A DNA stretch of 64,000 nt, taken from positions 9,388,422 to 9,452,421 of the forward strand of contig NC_031498.1 in assembly GCF_000237925.1 (NCBI RefSeq), written 5' to 3'. Positions 24,311 to 37,435 of this stretch are shown here, piece by piece. Both the position numbers and the translations under genes were made by a program. The DNA comes from Schistosoma mansoni (lineage: Eukaryota; Platyhelminthes; Trematoda; Strigeidida; Schistosomatidae). The first letter of the stretch is position 1; every line of letters starts with the position of its first letter. The notes beneath the pieces were generated by a model that saw only the letters and a list, made by a program, of their open reading frames with translations, was not told where the DNA came from and did no database searches.

Positions 24311-25024
24311 TTAGTATTTGCTTTCTCTTATCGTTGACGACGACGTAAGCTAGAAGTTAATGGCATGGCGTCATACTATTTAAAAGCGCTACATGTTTTA
24401 ATTTAATTACATCGGCGATAACTTTCAAAGTAGGCTGTCATGGTCCAAAAGCGACAACCGATATGTGGGCCCATATCTCGTGAGAAGTGATGTCACCCAC
24501 TTTATGGAAATGCATTTAAGATGAGAACAACAACCCCGAAATTTGTCGGGATTGAGATACACTTACAGCGTATATCTGTCATAGTATTCCACGTGCACTC
24601 GTCGCTACCTAGTGATCATTTAAAAATACATGTGCTACCAGAAGCGAATGGCTCAGTGATCAGAAGGGTTAATGTGAGGCCGAAACATAATTCTACCTCC
24701 CTCTCTAATTTGCTAGACAAGACCAGGCTTGCCATTTGATATAATTATGTTATTGGGCCCAGTAGTAGAAAACGTCGAGCCTCTGCATTCTGTAACTTTG
24801 AAATTTACTCGATCACCACATCCCATCTGGTGTAACCGAGACTTGTAGGTTATGATTCCACTGAAATCGACAAAGACTCCCCTAAAGTTAGGAGTTTAAA
24901 TATGACTATGATGAACAAAAATCCGAAAAAATTACGAGTTACTAGTAACTTCGTGGTTTATTAAGAAAATGATTAGGAAGCAATAGGACCCCATTATTAG
25001 CAAGATGAGAAATCACACCTTTCC

Positions 25025-25560
25025 CATGTGCGTCAAATTTGTCTCTAAGAAATACACTGCCTTCGAGTTGATGTATGTACAATAATCAGCACTGGACAAC
25101 TGGGGGAACAGTATTACAAAGGTTCAATACAGCCTTCCTTCGAGATACTAACAAACTCAACCAATTCAAGATAACTCTCAACAACAGGTTCCAAGCCTTA
25201 TACGCTCTGCTGAAAGGACAAGAAAGTACTATGAGGACAACTGGAAAGGGATCAAAGAAGCATTAGTTTCAAAGTGTCAGGAGGTTCTGAGCCGCAAGAA
25301 GCATCATCATAAGGAATGGATCTCTATATCCATCAGACAAATCAAGAGTGGGAAAGCAGCAGGACCTGACAATATACCAACTGAAGTCAGACATTGAAGT
25401 AACTCCAAACATGCTTCATCTTCTATTCAAGGAGATTTGGGAAGGGTAGCAAGTGCAAACGACAGACTGGAAGAAGGACACTTCATCAAGATACTAAGAA
25501 AAGGAGATCTGAGCAAATGTGGGAACTACAGCAGGACGTGACAATATACCAGCTGAAGCA
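25025..25560 (+). mobile_element. Decayed RTE LINE fragment with internal deletions
   Basis: [17 protein letters not shown] and the block [14 protein letters not shown] correspond to the endonuclease-RT linker and early RT of the intact LINE at 17.6 kb. The stretch between these blocks is far shorter than in the intact element, so several hundred bases are missing. It has the same orientation as the intact element. Confidence 0.85.
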
Positions 25561-25639
25561 CTGATGTCAGACTTTGACTTACTGCTGGCGTACCGTGTGA
25601 AAAGACGGGAAGCCGAAAAATAACTACAACTCAGATTAG

Positions 25640-28170
25640 ACGCTGGTGAAAAGACCTGAAACTTGTAAATTTTCGGGTTGTGAGGTTTCGATAGAGGATG
25701 ATGCCGAAGTCACTCTGGGTGAAGCACGAGGCCATTTAAATAGACTTCCGATCTGTTACATCAATTCCTGGAGCTTGTTCGATAAGCGATCGGAACTCGG
25801 TGTACAGATTGACTCAACTAAGCCAGACATAATCGCAATCACAGAAACTTGACTGACACAGTCTATAGATAGTAGGGAACTCGATCTCGAGGGTTTTCCA
25901 CTAGTAAGGGCAGACAGAATACAAAAGCTTATAGTGGGGGAGTAGCTCTATTCATTAGGAATGCTATTCCATTCACCATTATCGACAGTGTATTTCATGA
26001 GAGTGGGACGTATGAATTAGTTAGTTGCGGCTTGAAATGCAAGGGACAAGAGCTGCTGCTTGGTTTGATCTATCGCAGTCCAAGCTGTGAGGTAAATGAG
26101 GTCCTTCTAAGCAGTCTCAACACTTGGTCACAAAGTGGTCGATGTCTAATCCTAGGGGGCTTTAATGCACCCATGGTGGACTGAGGAAATCTGCGAACTG
26201 AATCGTCAGATAATTCCTTCGAACAGGAACTACTTAATGCGGTTATCACATGTGCCCTAGTGCAACATGTGAAAGAAGCAACTAGGTACGACCCGGGTTC
26301 TGCATCATCCTTACTAGATCTTATATTGACTCACTATGAGGATGACGTTGCAAACCTGGATTACATGCCACCCCTAGACAAAGGTGATCATGCAGTTTTA
26401 ACCTTTGACTTCCATATATCTGTCCACCAAGAGCACACCTCAGCTCAATCTGGACCTAACGTCTGGAAAGCGAACATACAAGACATCATGCACTCAGCAT
26501 CGTCAGTAGATTGGACAACAGACCCATAGTCCTTAATTGAAACGGCTTGGGACGTATTCCGGAATTTATACTTAGAAGTTACCGCCCCCCCACATCCCTT
26601 GGACTACACCTAGGGAGCCGAGAAACTCCCCACCGTGGTTCGGTAGGGAGGTTCGTATCCTTCTCCTTAAAAGAAAGAAAATGTGGGATAGATTTAGGTT
26701 ACTAGGGACGAATGAGGAAAAATATAAGCATCAAAAAGCTCGGAATACCTGTGCCTCGACCCTGCGTAAGTCCAGAAAGCTGTACGAAGTGAAAATCGTT
26801 AAGGAATCCATAGAGTGCCCTAAACGCTTGTACTAGTATATAAACCAAAGGAAAAAAAAGAAGAAATGTTCCTTCACTATGGAGAGACAGTACTGCCTCA
26901 TCACTAGTGGAGGACGACTTTGGCAAAGCACAAGTATTCTCTAAATACTTTAGCAATGTATATACCATAGAAACACCCTTCTCACCAGTTCATGAAAATC
27001 CCCCACACAAACACTGTACAGCGTGACCATTAAATAACTCGATGTATATGGTCTGCTAATTAAGCTTGAAAGCTGGTGCGCTCTTAAGGACCAAAAGCTA
27101 CCTGAAAACGTAGCTTACATCGACTTCTGCAAAGCTTTCGACAAAGTTCCTCACAACCGGCTGTTATATAAGTTAAGAAATGTCGGGGTTAGAGACAATT
27201 TATTAATGTGGATAAAGGACTTCCTAGTTGGGCGCCAACAAAGAGTACGGGTGAACTTCAAGTTGTTTAACTGGGAAAGTGCTTAGCAAAGTGCCTAAGG
27301 GTACAGTTTTGGGGTCAGTGTTATTCCTCTTGTACGTAAATGACCTCCTTCATCTACTATCGTCGTCAGTCTTGCTCTATGCTGACGATGTCAAGATATG
27401 GAGAGAGATACAAAGTAAGGGTGATAGCTCAGAACTCTAAAACGACCTGGAGAAATTATCTGAATGGTCCCAAACCTGGTAATTACCGAAAAATACTTCC
27501 AAATGTATTATGATGCATGTTGGCCATCAAGGTACAGATACATATATGATGAATAACACTGAGCTACCTATTGTTCAGACACACAATGACTTAGGAGTCA
27601 TCGTTAGTCAAGACTTAAAGACTACTGCACACTGCCGTGCAATAGCCGCCAAAGGTTTTGGAACTTTATGGTCCATACGTAGGGCTTTTAGGCATCTCGA
27701 CGCTAAAACGTTTCTGTCTTTGTATACAGTGTTCGTGCGTCCTAAACTTGAGTACTGAATACAAGCAGCTAGCCCCTGCCTAAAAAAGACAGTGAACTCT
27801 TGTAAAGGGTTCAGAGAACAGCAAATAAGCTGATTCTCGGAATAGAGAAGCTCCCGTATGGTACTAGACTGACCAAGCTAAACCTACTCCCGCTGTCATA
27901 TCGAAGAATCCGAGGCGACTCGATTACAGTTTTCAAATTGCTTAGTGATCAATTTGCACCTGATATGCCCTCATTTTTCTTGTCTCCCAAAACAGAAAAT
28001 TTACGAGGACACTTCAAAAAAGTTCACTAGCCCAGAACGAATTACTTGTCAGCTGATTACCGACTTTCCCATCGAGTGGAATCCATTACCTTAGCACGTG
28101 ATTAAGGCTCCATCCGTCGACTCTTTCAAAAGAAAGCTGGATCAGCTGAGAGACCATCATTGCCAGGACT
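25640..28170 (+). pseudogene. CR1/jockey-like LINE relic: endonuclease plus reverse transcriptase
   Basis: Endonuclease blocks appear in order: LPICYINSWSLFDKRSEL, DIIAITET, GGVALFIRN, LLLGLIYRSPS, LILGGFNAP, SASSLLDLILTH and a DHAVLTFDF end. RT blocks follow from about 27.1 kb: AYIDFCKAFDKVPHNRLLYK, FLVGRQQRVRV and an ADDVKIW-type block, then the typical C-terminal part NDLGVIVSQDLKTTAHC and AFRHLDAKTFLSLYTVFVRP. Stops and frame changes interrupt it (e.g. after IAITET, after the APMVD block and inside the RT), and the middle between 26.6 and 27.05 kb is damaged. It is a dead copy. The architecture fits the CR1/SR1-Perere type of schistosomes; the clade is inferred from motif style. Confidence 0.85.
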
Positions 28171-30006
28171 AACACAGGCCATCAAGCATACTGTCCTTTC
28201 CAAACTGAAACTGAATTGTAAGGCCGTTCAAGGTCGATAAAACGAAACGGCGGGCGGCTTTGAAAAGCGCTGACTTTTTTACCGTGCCAAGCAACAGATA
28301 TACTGATTGATATCGATTCAGTATAACACTATGTAAGTCAAGCAGCTGCACTATAGCAATTTACAGTATAATATGTTAGTTCTATCAACGGATATAAACT
28401 ATTTAATTGTGCTAAATATAAGCAATATGATCGCTTATGGTGTGAGTTGTCTTGTGAAGAAGCTATGTTAATTGGTTGTCACTACACTTATCGACTTTAT
28501 TTCCGTTTAACTTTTTAGAACGCATTGCCAGTGTTAGTGTTTCCAATAGATTTTCCTAGAATCTACTTCCAACTTAGAAACTTATGGATTTGGATTACAC
28601 TAACTACCTATTACTGTTAGGTGATGGATTTTTCTGATTATGATCTTAACAATACTGACTGAGTCCAAGTGTGGACGATGATGGAGAATATCTAATTATG
28701 ACTTTCTTGGGTCCGTTTATTTTGACAACATTGATTGAATTTATAAGGTGTGGTCATTCCATTTTTATGCAGCTAGATGTATTGGATGTCCACATATCAG
28801 AAGAGATTTCCCATGTTTGACATCGCCACTCGAAACTCCATATAATTCAAAGGGAATATTTATTTTTACTGAAGATCAGGGATGTTGAGTGACAATCTGC
28901 TCCAACTTCGCAGGTGTTATATCTTTATTAAAACTGGAAAACAAAGATTATATATACTCAGTCATAAGTACTCTCTATGTGGTTGGTTGGCACTTACGTA
29001 AGACTTGACACGAATGTACGTCGGCCAAACTTGCTGCATTACATATCAGCATAGTGTGGAAAAAAATTAGGACTGGATTGATTTCAACTACAGCAGAAAT
29101 CTAGTCATTGAAGAAACAATTCAAAATAAACGAGAACAAAGAGTTAGTAGTAACACAGGATTGAAAAAACGGTATGAATGTAACCTCACTACTGCGACTA
29201 TGGAGTATTAAATTAATGTTATTTGCTTATCAACTATGCGTCTATGTATTTTCCTTTGAGTCATGGATCTTATCGGAACATTGCTGAAACTATTCGGATT
29301 AAAGCAACTAGTATAGTTCAAACGGACAACTTAGTGACTGAAAGTCAAGTACCCGTGTTGAACGCCGATTACTATGTCAAGAAATTACGCGACGTGAAGC
29401 TTTTGACTGAAAATCTATTGCACTTGTCTATGTATTGTTAAACTTTTAGGTAGGTGGAATTTAGGAAATGTCTACGCCTAGACAGACCAAGACTTTGTAT
29501 TAGTGTATAAAGCCATCTGATGAACTGCTATAAAATGGTTTGCTCTCTTAAAGATGTTTTAAACTAGGTGATGTTCAAAATCTATACAAGCAAAGCAAAT
29601 AACTCCTTTTTCCTAGGATTTTGATTACTTCCTTGGAATCATCATTTTCAGTTTTTTTGGTAATGGTAAACCTCTTGCTTCTAATCTCAAATAGCTATTT
29701 GCGTATGCATCACTATTTAAAAGCAATTCAGTACAACCCCGAATATTTCGTATATTTTCATTTTACTTCCGGATAAGCTCTATCAGATATAGTCAACCCT
29801 TATAATTCTTCGATTCACCAGTGTAGATGGCGTTTTTCAGTTTAGACTACATCTTATAGGTCGTTGACTTCAGATGAATGTCTAGACATTAGATAATTTA
29901 ATTACACAAACAAACTAAATTCCTGGCTATTTTGTTGGCCCTTTAAATTTGCATTAACAAGCTCATCTGCTTTTTTCAATCACCAAGTATTCTTATCAGT
30001 CCTCTT
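28171..30006. other. Intergenic region upstream of HSPBP1
   Basis: No domain was recognised. An open frame of 72 codons (29223-29441) has ordinary composition but no family resemblance. The HSPBP1 promoter must lie close to 30.0 kb; no confident core element is visible. Confidence 0.4.
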
Positions 30007-33000
30007 ATGGCTCGGAACCTTCAAGGTCTTCTTCGCCTTGCCGCTGAACATTCTGAGAATGCCGCCACAAAACCCATGGACCCAAAGGTAATCCTACTTT
30101 ACAGTAACTGATTTTAAAAAAATAGGATGCCGAATGGTTGAATGAAGCACTAAGTGCGTCAACTGTCGACTTGACTAAACAACTGACTAACGATGTTCAG
30201 ACTTTATCATCCCATTTGTCATCGTCGGAGCCTGATTTAAATGAAATGAAGAATGTCATTGAAGATTTGTTAACACTAACTGAAGAATTGGACTTGTCGA
30301 ACGACTTTTTGATTGTTGGAGGTCAAGATGTACTACTTAAATTATTATTTTGCGGCCCACCTTCCTTAAGAATAGATGGATTGAAACTATTAGGAAATAT
30401 CACTCAAAACAATCCTCGAGCTCAAAGTTTGTACACTGAAAATGGCGTACTGGCACGACTAATTATGCTGTTTGAGGAAGAGACAGATCTTGAATTTTTG
30501 AGATATCTATTACTAGCCATATCTTGTGAGTATTTTTCACCAATTAATATATTTTAATGTTTGTTTGGCTGATAAAAGTCTAAACTAGCCAAAGCTCCCA
30601 TATTTAATATACATTATATATCATTAAGTTCCCGAACTTAGTCCACTATGTCACATACAACTTGTGATGGTTTTTTGTATACTTCTATCTTGGACATTCA
30701 TACCTAGTTTTTGAATTATTACACACAGGTATCACAAGAGGTTATGAGCCAGCAATCAGTGTATTTTTGGAATCAAAAGGTGTTGATCTTGTCCTCAGTG
30801 TACTTATCAGAGAAGTGAAAATAGGAAAATCAGATAAAGTATATCGTTTGGTTTCCAAAGGTGCGTTCCTAGTCTACTGTGTTATGCAGGAACTTGCTTC
30901 AAAACGTATACGTGAGTACTTTGTTTTTTGTTTCTCATTCACTCCGTTAGTGTAAAAGAAAAGCAATAACTACATTATGTTTTTGAAAACTTTGGATGTT
31001 AGGCGTCTGGATTTCGTTGACAAAGAGCCAGAACCGAACTATCCTATTACCTCTGAATACCAGTACTGGAGATTATATATATAATTTACAGGTGAAGGAA
31101 CGTCAAGAGGTGCAGCTGGTGACCATAATAGGTCTACACGCCACTTATCTAGATGCCGTATATGGCATTGATTAGTACCCAGGGTATCCCAGCTTCCTTA
31201 GGTGAACCCTCTGTATTCAACAACTCGGATCAAGTCCCGAATTTTCGTTTTTCCGCCTCAATTTCGTTAAGACACTCCCTTATTTATTTATTTATTTAAA
31301 CATACATATTGGTACATAGGGGCACCAGATACATATGCGCCACACAAAACAATGAGAATGGGAAGAGAAAGGGGGAAGATGCGTATATGTAAAGGAAATA
31401 AGGATGAAATAAAGGGGGACTGAAATGTGCAACTGGAAGACTCTTTCATTCAAGAAAGTTAGAATCACTCTTTATGAAGAAAGTAAAAGAAAGTTACAGC
31501 AGGATCGCCACTGGCTTCTATTCTGAGCCATATCTGATAAAGCCTCTAGCCACTGTGTTGCACCATCTCTCGGACCCCAGCCAGGGAGTCGTGAAGGACC
31601 AACAGAAGCCAGCCCTTTGCAGATTTTTTTCATACCACGACACCATGTCATACACTGACCACCTCTCCGCTTTTTCCAACCAGTCCCAGCGTCGACAAAT
31701 AGTGCACGACGTGGAATTCTCTGGGATAACATTCGTAGAACATGTCGGTGAGGGAAACTATAGGCACGGTTCTACAAGGTTCCTTCGAAGAGGACTGACT
31801 ATCTTTATTGGGAGTCTTACCAAATAGACGTCACTGAAGTAGTGCTTGTGTGTGGTATGCTACTGAGGTCGGCAGATATAAGTAGTATGTATCATCAATA
31901 AAAAGTGAAATACCTGGCAGCAGAAGGTTAAGAAAATCAAAGAAAAGGGAATAAGAACAGTGACGTCTGAGATGACTATTTGACATTTTGCAAATTAAGT
32001 ACTTACTATATGGTTCTCAGATTTTACTAAGATGTTCTGTAATTTTGTATTCAAACACATTCGACTTTCCCACTTGTGCTCTCGTTCACTACACTAGTAC
32101 CAAAAATCAGATAATATCCCATACGTATAACTTGCCCCCAAATGCTCTGGTACGGCCGAGAGTGGGGAGAGTCCGCTCTCCCTCTCGAAATGCTCTCACA
32201 TGGCCACGCGAATATATAGCCTCTGCCAGGGAAGTCCTACTCACTGCCTTCTCGTGGCGGGGTGTTGTTTACGAAAGTGAGAGGACGAAGAGCGAATGCC
32301 CGGGTTGGTGGACATGGAGGGTCCACCTAGGGGAGTTGAAGAACCCTGATTCCAAACCAATGGTGCACTTGAGCTCCAGTATCTTGATGGAACAAATGGC
32401 GTATGAACCAACTGTTGGTCACCGGCTACCATGGGACTGCATCTCCTCACGATGCACCACTGCCTTGTGGACTAGACTTTTAGGTCAAAGGCTCGGGGTG
32501 TGGCCCCCTAAGAAAACCACCTGCTTCAATCTGGGCATCTGGGCAGTATCTCAGCCCTCACACAAATAAAATGAGATTTGTGAGGCGCATATTTATCTGG
32601 TGCTTTTCGTACCAATATTTATGTGTTTAAATAAAATAAAATAAATAACTTGCTCCATTAATTTGGAAAGAGTAGAAACCACGATTTCCGCTAAATCACA
32701 TGGATTTGCTGTGAAAACTCACCCAACAATAATTGGTAGAGTATTAATGTCTGGTCACAACTTACTGCTTCGGTTTGGGCGCCCGGGCAGTATCGCAGCC
32801 CTCAGTGATAACTACTAGTTTCCTCATTGTTACTGTGTAGCGCATATGTATTTGGTGCCACGTTGTACTGATGTTTGTGTTCAAATAATAATAACAATAG
32901 CCAGTCATGAGCAAAATATGACCTACTGCAAGTTTGTGTCGTTTCAAGTCACATTTCGTGCCAATGCAGTAAGGAGGAACGAACAGCATGAAAGCCAAGA

Positions 33001-34006
33001 GGCAAAACAATTAAATCAATCATAGTAAAAAAAGGTAAACAAAGATTATAGTCTCAAAAGAATGAATGGGGTCGATAAGTAAGATATTCAAAAGGATACT
33101 AAAACCTAAAATTTCAAAAAATAAACACATTTTTGCAGTTGATACTGATTTTAAGCTATGTCTTCATAATTTTGGTTAGACTTCAACACATACTCTTGGT
33201 TTTATCGCGTTTTGATTGGTTGTGATTTTAAACGAACGGGACTCTGCAGATTCTCGAGTCAGATGTTTGTTAGTTTAGTATGCTCTACTGTTCATCTCTT
33301 TGTATAGGCTTGATTGCACTATAAATATCTTGAGTGACTCGTTTCATTTGGGTTGATAAGGGCCATTAAGATTTGTAATGTTTCTCTTTGACCGGTGCAC
33401 TCAACTCAACTAAACAAACAACGTAAATAATCCAAACATCAAAAAGGTCCCAAAAACAAAATACCGGAATAAACGTACAGACACAATAACACCAAGGTTG
33501 TGAAGCAAGCATATCCTTAAATCTTCAGGTTTTAAGTGATCACAGAGACCAATTGACATGTTCTCATTGAGCACCCAAGCCGATTCCCTGCGCGTCCCTC
33601 CTTTTAATAAAATCTACGTTTAGATCAATTAAAGTTACTTCTATTCTTTCTATCACATTTCAGTAGTACTTCGCATTTCTCAGTTTCTATTTATATAATA
33701 TACTTCTCTTTGTGGTTGTACTTATCAAAGAAATACATTCATGTTTCAGAATCTGAATCTTTCTTCGTTGTACATAAAGTGATAGATCTATTGTATCTCC
33801 TAGACGATCCACAGGAGCATCTACTGGCTACTTTAACACTTCTCCTCTATCCATTAGGTAGTCACTCAAACATACAGTCCGAAGAACCGTACAAATCATT
33901 TTCTAATTGGCTACAACGGCACCTGGATGAGCTTCGCAAAAAAGATGACCCAGCTGATGAAGAACGACGCAACAATATAGATTGTTTGCTAAAGGTTTTA
34001 TCTTGA
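30007..34006 (+). CDS. HSPBP1: HSPBP1/Fes1-like Hsp70 nucleotide exchange factor, complete (4 exons)
   Basis: HspBP1/Fes1 proteins bind cytosolic Hsp70 and speed ADP release through an armadillo-like helical fold. Exons: 30007-30087, 30126-30525, 30729-30911, 33750-34006. They sum to 921 bases = 306 residues plus TGA, with GT-AG edges and matching phases; human HspBP1 is 359 and yeast Fes1 290 residues. Start: MARNLQGLLRLAAEH matches the conserved NLQGLLQMA opening, followed by DAEWLNEALSAS (human QWLQEAMSAA). The armadillo part includes EDLLTLTEELDLSNDF, LRIDGLKLLGNITQNNPRAQ, LRYLLLAISCITRGYEPA, FLVYCVMQELASKRI and LLATLTLLLYPLGS. The end SNWLQRHLDEL..NIDCLLKVLS parallels the human C-terminus. 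The human glycine-rich N-terminus is missing, as in many invertebrates. Intron 1 is only 38 bases; intron 3 is 2.8 kb and full of repeats. Confidence 0.93.
31262..31830 (-). repeat. Coding repeat whose 3' tail is shared with family R1
   Basis: On the minus strand an 86-codon frame (31732-31472) with GLASVGPSRLPGWGPRDGAT and MAQNRSQWRSCCNFLLLSS is followed by about 130 bases of untranslated sequence and the tail GTGTGGCGCATATGTATCTG..TACCAATATGTATG(TTAAATAAATAAA). That tail is nearly the same as the end of R1, while the rest is unrelated. I recall this kind of peptide from schistosome LINE-derived predictions, but cannot place it in a clade. It lies in HSPBP1 intron 3, antisense to the gene. 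Confidence 0.65.
32136..32644 (+). repeat. Copy 4 of retroposon family R1, apparently full length with target duplication
   Basis: ATAACTTGC stands on both sides (32127-32135 and 32645-32653), which defines the element as 509 bases from CCCCCAAATGCTC to the (ATAAA)n tail. One frame is open through nearly all of it (to 32569, beginning left of the element): PPNALVRPRVGRVRSPSRN, then LLTAFSWRGVVYE, then MEQMAYEPTVGHRLPWDC and VWPPKKTTCF. It is in HSPBP1 intron 3. This copy is the best reference for the family. Confidence 0.88.
32765..32895 (+). repeat. 3' fragment of retroposon family R1
   Basis: It starts at CTGCTTCGGTTTGGGCGCCC and runs through GCAGTATCGCAGCCCTCA, GCGCATATGTATTTGGTGCC and GTTCAAATAATAATAA. 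It lies about 120 bases behind the full-length copy. Confidence 0.8.
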
Positions 34007-37000
34007 ACAAAACTTATTTTTACATTGTCAGTATTCCTAACAATGTAATTGTGGCAGAATTATAAGTTTCTTTTTTAAATACTTACGATCTTTTTTGATG
34101 GTACAAATAGTCTGGTTGATTTCGCGTCGTTTGTTGAAGAGCTATCCGAGACGAGTATGAGCAGTGCTAGAAATAACTTTATGAAGTATCACCTGCTCAC
34201 CATTTAACTGTCGAATCGCTATGTAATTTAGGATCTATGTACAACGCAGCAAGAACCCTATAAAATATTTTTCGCATTACTCACCACTAAATTCAATTTG
34301 AGATCTACGGCGTCGATACAATAACAGATTCTGTTAGTAGTCAATGGCTCCTACCCCTGCAACGTTATTAACGTACGTCTATAGCCAATGGTTTCTGTTA
34401 GATTTTGATTTATTAAAGCAACATATTGATGTGTGGATGACAGTGATTGTTTGTTTTGCTCAGTCAGACATGAAGACAGTTTGACAGGTGTCAGATGAGT
34501 TATGTATTCCCCTACCCTTATTATTGATTGTTCATTGTTGTTGGATTGTGTCGGGTTCTGGGGTGGGAATATATTTACGTTCTAGTCACGTGTTCTTGGT
34601 CTGAGTTGTGTTGAAGTCCTGTAGAGTAGACACTGAGGGAATCCAGTTTAGATATTCGTCTAAGGTAAATTAACGTCACATTCGTTTAAAAAAAGGGAAA
34701 CGGACCGTTACAACACATACGTAACTAAAAGCCATTCGTTTGTCACTTCACCTTAGTTTTCATAACTTTTCCGCTTGTATCTGCAAGTACTTTTCTAGGC
34801 AAGCAACAGCTTTGTCGATGGCTGTCCAGTTACTTCTCTATATAATAAGCGCTATGACCTCTGTTATTAGAAGTCTCTCCTAAAAACTTTTGAATTCGTG
34901 ATAACAGGTCCCAAATATGGGTCTACGAACCATTTACTCCTATGATAGTAAAGCTACTAAGATGAAGCTAAATTAGATCCATAGTTTAACGAAAGCCATC
35001 GGATACAATCCACTGCGTTATATATTTCTTAATAGGAACTGTCTAATATTGTAATAGCGACAAGACATTGCAGAAAAATGGATCTGACTGCACTTATTCC
35101 TACTAACTTGCCTTTGTGGTTAGCATAATTGAAGTCTAAAACCTGACTCCTCAACAATCGAAACAACTAGCCCTAGCATTTCAGTGAGATATTGAATACC
35201 ATTGCGTCCTAGAAAATTCCCGTGATACATTCAACTCTTTTATAGTGTGCATCATCCAGGAAAACGATAAGTAGTTTGACACTCATTTTTATAACGATAG
35301 GCTAAGTAAGATGTCCCGTCATAGAGGATCATGATGCTTATAGACATTTCTGAAATTCTGGAGTCGACGTCAGAATTATTGCTACGGCACTCGTGTTAGT
35401 AAAGTACTGCTTCACTAGAACTGCAATTGATAAACAGTAAAAAGTATGGCAGGTCCATTAGTAGAACATCCTCTGTACAACTCTACAGGGATATTACTAT
35501 ACACATCACAGCGACAATATATACCTGCTTTGACGGATGTTTCATTGACTCACCTAGAGAGAAGCATGATGCAGTTATAATACTCAAAAAATGAGTTCGA
35601 TTCCAAGAATTCAGAAGTCGCAAGATTAAGATGAATTTTTTGTTTTCCCTCAACACAACTGGAAAAGCTGGTACCTCACGAAAAATCATCCGTACTCTCT
35701 AGCTTTGCGAATGCCAACATCCTGTTATGGAAATGCAGGACTGTGACAGTCCTACTATAATGACCCTTAACTGGCAGTATTATCACTATCTGTTGAGTCT
35801 ACAACTATTGTGCGCGAGATTGGTTTACTCCTTAGTACTGCGGTACGTAGTGTGGTTTATTAAGCTCGGCACTCCACTCTGTTCGACAAAATTGCAGGGC
35901 ACATTAGTCCTTAGACTATGTGACAAAAAACCATCATTGTAACTAGTTCTTAATACACACGCCCTTAGTAGAAACCCGTGGCCTCCACTACACATATTGG
36001 TTGTGAATATGACTTATCTCAACGAGAATATCCAAAGGATCACGATTGAGCGACATTTAAATCCTAAATAAAATGACGTAGGGACCTCAGCTTCTCACTC
36101 ATCTACACTTACCAATTTTTACTAACACACTATAATCTAGCGGCGAACCTGCAATGTGCGCACTAACAGAGGTGTTTGAAGATTTAATGAGTATATATAC
36201 ATATACAACTGATATTTTCCAGGACACCCCATGGCTATCTGTAGACGTTGTTAACTGGTCACGTGAAGATTAAAATAGTTCGCTTACAATTAGTCTTGCA
36301 TGCAGTCAGAAATACAATTTCGAATGACCAGTCAGAATCTTTGTCATCCATAATTTAGTTACGTTACGTTCACACTATTGTGAACAGAAGGCAACTGGTG
36401 GTTCTGTTCAGTGTATATCAGCGTTAATTACGCTTCATAACAGTCCTAAAGAGAGACCTGGAGAGCAAGTATCCCCGACAACATTAATACATATGCCGAA
36501 ACACTGTACACAAAGGACAACATATTTGAGCCCTGAGGCGTGAAAAATTAACCCGAATCTCAAACTGATATACTAAAGTACTGAACTGGCCAGTCCAAAC
36601 GCAACTCCTAAAGTTCGATTCCATTCAGATTATACCTGGTAGCCTCGAAAAATACTAACAGCCACACAATTACAAAGCTTCACCTGAGTCGAAAGTATAC
36701 AGTAATTAGCAAAAGCTGCTATTGATTGACATGGGGATCGTAACAATGTTGACTAAATCCTAGTAATCTGATGAGACTAACGGGATGAAACTTCTTAAGT
36801 ACATAAACTACGTACTTCTTAAATTACAGTAAAAAACGAATACGACAATAGAGAAAACGAGCATTACATCGTCTGAATTTATTCCATCTTTACACCACTT
36901 AAGATCATTTACATTCTGGTACTGCAGGAGTGACTTCAGGTTGAACGTTTTTGTTCCCGCGTTTATTATGCTTTTTGGCAAACCTCATATTCCTTAGGAA

Positions 37001-37435
37001 TTTAGGGTCAACCTATGGAACTGATATGTTAAAATAATGAACATACGCCTTTAAGTGATGGGTATCGCTGTTTCTTTGGTTTATGGATCCCATTACGGTG
37101 CTGCTTTCGATCTGCATATACCAATGAAGTGGCCAATATTACATCTTACTTTGATTATGACTAGTATGATTCTTGCTCTTCGCCATGTCACACTACTGTA
37201 TGTTGACCTCGCGGTTAAGTTACGCCATGTATAGTGTATTCAAACTTCAAAATGAAAAATTTGCTACGTGTTTATAGTAAGTATTGTTCTTTGAGCCCTT
37301 AATCTTTGTGATAGGAAATAGATATCCGTTACAGGATGATGTATGTCTATTCTTAGTACTTGAGATCGTAAAGGATATAACGTCTTACCGTAAGATGTCA
37401 TTGTGGAGTGACAGCTTCAGTAATCGCTTTCGATA
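34007..37435. other. Long intergenic stretch after HSPBP1 without recognised genes
   Basis: The frames at 35483-35689 (-) and 35727-35942 (+) have no recognisable family. I saw no terminal repeats or known repeat blocks here. It may hold old unrecognisable repeats. Confidence 0.4.

Noticed and set aside
28980-29060. Peptide TRMYVGQTCCITYQHS resembling a GIY-YIG endonuclease of Penelope-like elements
   Set aside because: The match is a few residues long and no RT part or further nuclease motif follows.
29223-29441. 72-codon frame upstream of HSPBP1
   Set aside because: The HSPBP1 model is complete from its own ATG at 30007, and this frame has no resemblance to known proteins.
31988-32569. 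193-codon frame considered as a host gene
   Set aside because: Most of it coincides with the R1 retroposon bounded by target duplications; it is described as part of that repeat.
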